From Pseudomonadota bacterium (GTDB lineage Bacteria; Bdellovibrionota; Bacteriovoracia; Bacteriovoracales; Bacteriovoracaceae), in contig JAEYUK010000135.1 of assembly GCA_023432655.1 (NCBI GenBank), positions 1 to 7,355 on the forward strand: DNA of 7,355 nt. Reading direction: 5' to 3'. Numbering within the stretch: the stretch's first letter is position 1; each line of letters opens with the position of its first letter. A program made the translations under genes and the position numbers. The notes under the pieces were generated by a model. It saw only the letters and a program-made list of their open reading frames with translations. It was not told the origin of the DNA and did not search any database. Positions 5,042 through 7,355 of this stretch are shown here, in pieces.

Positions 5042-7195
5042 ATGAAGAAAGAGATCGTAAACGCAGTGAAAGACAAACTTGATTCATCCGTGAATGAAAA
5101 AGTTCAGAGGCTTCACGAAACGGCCCTGACTGATATAAATGATAAGGAAATGAGAAGCGAGCAAGGTGTGCTTATTGAAGACACTGATAACTCCCTGAAG
5201 GCCGGACCACGGGGCCCGGTCATAATGGAAGATTTCTTATTCCGCGAAAAACTTACGAGCTTTGACCATGAAAGAATACCGGAACGAGTCGTACATGCCC
5301 GGGGTTCTGGGGCCCATGGTTACTTCCAGGTTTATCAAGACATGTCGAAATACACCAAAGCAAAATTTCTTTCAGATCCCTCAAAAAAAACACCCGTCTT
5401 CGTTAGATTCTCTACGGTCGTCGGATTTCGAGGTTCTGCTGATACGGTAAGAGATGTGAGAGGGTTTGCTACGAAGTTCTACACGGAAGAGGGGAACTAT
5501 GATCTTGTAGGAAACAACATGCCCGTTTTTTTCATACAAGATGCCATCAAGTTTCCTGATCTCGTTCATTCCATTAAACCTGAACCACACCATGAAATGC
5601 CTCAGGCTTCAGCGGCCCATGATAATTTTTGGGATTTCGCTTCTTTGACACCGGAATCAACTCACATGTTGATGTGGGTACTTTCTGATCGGGCCTTCCC
5701 TCGTTCCTATGCACATATGGAAGGATTTGGTGTTCATACATTTAGATGGGTTAATGATAAAGGGGAGTCTCGCTTTGTGAAATACCATTGGAAACCGCTC
5801 CTCGGTGCTCACTCACAGGTCTTTGACGAAGCCCAGAAAACTGCTGGAGCTGACCCCGACTATAATCGACGTGACATGTGGGAGTCGATTGAAAATGGGA
5901 TACCTTACGAATATGAACTTGGAGTTCAGATCATTGAGGAAGATGAAGTAGGGAAATTCGATTTCGATCTTCTTGATCCAACGAAGTGGGTTCCGGAAGA
6001 GCAATTTCCTGTTCTGCGGATAGGGAAAATGGTTCTCAACAGAAATCCGGATAATTTTTTTGTAGAAACAGAACAAGTCGCTTTCTGTCCGGGGAATGTT
6101 GTTCCGGGTATCGATCTTACAAATGATCCGCTTCTTCAGGGGAGACTATTTTCCTATATTGATACCCAAATCACTCGTCTTGGTGGCCCGAACTTTACTC
6201 AAATTCCGATTAACCGTCCGCTCATGGAAGTCAGTAATAACACCCAGGATGGGTTCATGCGGCAGACGAACATGAAAGGAAAAGTAAACTATTTTCCGAG
6301 CTCACTGGGTGGAGTGAAAGAGACACCGCATACTCATGGTAGTTTTCATCACTATCCGGAAAAGCTCGAAGGAACGAAGCTGCGGGAACGAAGTGATACA
6401 TTCAGTGATCACTATTCGCAGGCAGCCCTTTTTTACAACAGCCTGGCGACCGTTGAAAAAAAACATATTCTCGATGCCGCGGCCTTCGAACTAGGGAAAG
6501 TGGAAGCCAAACATGTCAGAGAAAGAATGGTTTCGAATTTCATGAATGTGAATGAGGAGTTCGCCAGGAAGCTCGCGGAGAAGATTGGCGTGAAGGCCAT
6601 GGCACCTGAGAAGAAGCATATTTATAAGGGAAGTCTCACGACTTCCAAGGCCCTTACTCAGCTTGAAAATCAGCCACTCTCTCTCAAAGGAAGAAAAGTT
6701 GCCGTCCTTATTAGCGAAGGTTTTCATTTTGAAGAGTTCGAACTTTTGGAAAAGGCCCTAAAAGCAGAAAAGGCCATGCTCGTTCCTGTGTCAGGGAAAT
6801 TGGGAATGATTAAATCCAAAGAAGGAAAGGAAATTGAGATAAATAAAACCTTCACAACAACAGCTCCCTATGTTTACGACGGAATCTTTGTTCCAGGAGG
6901 GAAAGACAGTATTGAGATGTTGAAAAAAGAACCGAAGGCAACAATGTTCATCAATGAAACATTCAGGCACGATAAAACTCTTGGGTTCGCAGCTGAAGGG
7001 ATTGGACTCTATGACCTTTCCCAAATTCCCAAAATGGTCACATTGCCGGACACTTCTCACTCTGATCTGATAGAAATAAACGGTCTCATATGTACTTCAG
7101 ATCAAAATAAAATAAATGATCTTGTTAAGACTTTTGTAAATGCTCTTAAGCAACATAGACATTGGTCGAGAAATGGGGAACTTCTGCCTGGTTAA
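5042..7195 (+). CDS. katE: Large-subunit catalase, HPII/KatE type, with C-terminal class I amidotransferase-like domain
   Basis: This haem enzyme splits hydrogen peroxide to water and oxygen in the cytoplasm. Key residues align with E. coli HPII at a constant offset of 43: distal His85 in RVVHARG, Ser124 in RFSTV, Asp154 and Asn158 in DLVGNN, Arg368 and the haem-ligand Tyr372 in RLFSYIDTQ. Residues about 55-500 are the catalase core; about 548-717 form the flavodoxin/DJ-1-like domain, which has no Cys at the elbow (LGFAAEGIG, 647-654), as in HPII itself. The length of 717 is slightly short of HPII (753), mainly at the N-terminus. Cys349 stands in place of HPII His392, which is bonded to the haem Tyr. 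GGAG (5032-5035), six bases before the ATG, supports the start. The divergent csbD-like neighbour suggests shared stress control. Confidence 0.96.
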   Translation: MKKEIVNAVKDKLDSSVNEKVQRLHETALTDINDKEMRSEQGVLIEDTDNSLKAGPRGPVIMEDFLFREKLTSFDHERIPERVVHARGSGAHGYFQVYQDMSKYTKAKFLSDPSKKTPVFVRFSTVVGFRGSADTVRDVRGFATKFYTEEGNYDLVGNNMPVFFIQDAIKFPDLVHSIKPEPHHEMPQASAAHDNFWDFASLTPESTHMLMWVLSDRAFPRSYAHMEGFGVHTFRWVNDKGESRFVKYHWKPLLGAHSQVFDEAQKTAGADPDYNRRDMWESIENGIPYEYELGVQIIEEDEVGKFDFDLLDPTKWVPEEQFPVLRIGKMVLNRNPDNFFVETEQVAFCPGNVVPGIDLTNDPLLQGRLFSYIDTQITRLGGPNFTQIPINRPLMEVSNNTQDGFMRQTNMKGKVNYFPSSLGGVKETPHTHGSFHHYPEKLEGTKLRERSDTFSDHYSQAALFYNSLATVEKKHILDAAAFELGKVEAKHVRERMVSNFMNVNEEFARKLAEKIGVKAMAPEKKHIYKGSLTTSKALTQLENQPLSLKGRKVAVLISEGFHFEEFELLEKALKAEKAMLVPVSGKLGMIKSKEGKEIEINKTFTTTAPYVYDGIFVPGGKDSIEMLKKEPKATMFINETFRHDKTLGFAAEGIGLYDLSQIPKMVTLPDTSHSDLIEINGLICTSDQNKINDLVKTFVNALKQHRHWSRNGELLPG

Positions 7196-7201
7196 TTCAC
7201 C

Positions 7202-7218
7202 CCGGCTCAAAACGCCGG
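7202..7218. terminator. GC hairpin after the catalase gene
   Basis: CCGGC (7202-7206) and GCCGG (7214-7218) pair perfectly around a seven-base A-rich loop, starting seven bases after the stop codon. It is short and has no following T-run on either strand, so its efficiency as a terminator is doubtful. Confidence 0.4.
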
Positions 7219-7274
7219 CAACAATAACTGATCCAACCACACACCTTTCTTGTGAGCCTAATAAGACTTATGGA

Positions 7275-7355
7275 ATGGATATCTTCAGAGATCCAACTGA
7301 GACTTGGTACAACTACGACACTGACTTAGCAGAAGATGGGCTAGGTGATGGTGAT
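7275..7355 (+). CDS. Possible start of a further gene, cut by the window end
   Basis: From the ATG at 7275 a frame runs open to the window end for 27 codons and reads MDIFRDPTETW..., ending in an acidic stretch with two GGTGAT units (GDGD). The same frame is open back to an ATG at 7173 inside the end of the catalase gene, so the start is uncertain; neither ATG has a good ribosome site. The minus strand is closed by stops in all three frames here, though a minus-strand gene could end inside this stretch. I recognise no family. Confidence 0.3.
   Translation, partial: MDIFRDPTETWYNYDTDLAEDGLGDGD

Overview
The window (about 40% G+C by eye) carries bacterial genes packed with short gaps. Lipoprotein and Sec signals point to a Gram-negative organism. 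The content, the base composition and a recurring intergenic hairpin built on GGTAG-ACG-CTACC would suit a predatory bacterium of the Bdellovibrionota (Bdellovibrio/Bacteriovorax/Peredibacter type). That assignment rests on memory and general feel, not on a search, and is tentative.

Layout. (1) 3-1232, +: the 3' part of a tandem-AAA+ ATPase of the SpoVK/Ycf46/Vps4-like class; its start lies outside the window. It is followed by a perfect 9-bp hairpin (1238-1258). (2) 1330-2316, +: a possible 10-codon leader peptide, a cysteine-rich lipoprotein (1403-1906) and a small membrane protein (1906-2316) that overlaps it as TGATG; these look like one unit of unknown function. A second copy of the hairpin follows (2352-2372). 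(3) 2449-4499, +: a three-gene operon encoding an exported DUF4142 protein, a glutathionyl-hydroquinone reductase and a flavodoxin-fold NAD(P)H:quinone oxidoreductase, with gaps of 17 and 24 bp. (4) 4530-4832, -: a CsbD-like general stress protein, convergent with the operon, with a clear sigma-70-like promoter inside an inverted repeat. (5) 5042-7195, +: a large-subunit (HPII/KatE-type) catalase, divergent from the csbD-like gene. (6) 7196-7355: a short GC hairpin, then a frame open to the window end that may be the start of another gene.

How the genes fit together. Regions 3-5 read as a stress-defence neighbourhood. The catalase removes peroxide. The quinone oxidoreductase reduces quinones by two electrons. 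The glutathionyl-hydroquinone reductase recovers hydroquinones from their glutathione adducts. CsbD and KatE-type proteins belong to the general stress regulons of other bacteria (sigma-B or RpoS). The DUF4142 protein would be the envelope member, of unknown activity.

I do not see a clear new multi-gene system such as a defence island, CRISPR array or mobile element. The points most worth a second look are the covarying repeated hairpin, the possible leader-peptide/start-codon-sequestering arrangement before the lipoprotein gene, the operator-like repeat around the csbD promoter, and a Cys in the catalase where E. coli HPII has the His that is covalently bonded to the haem-ligand Tyr.
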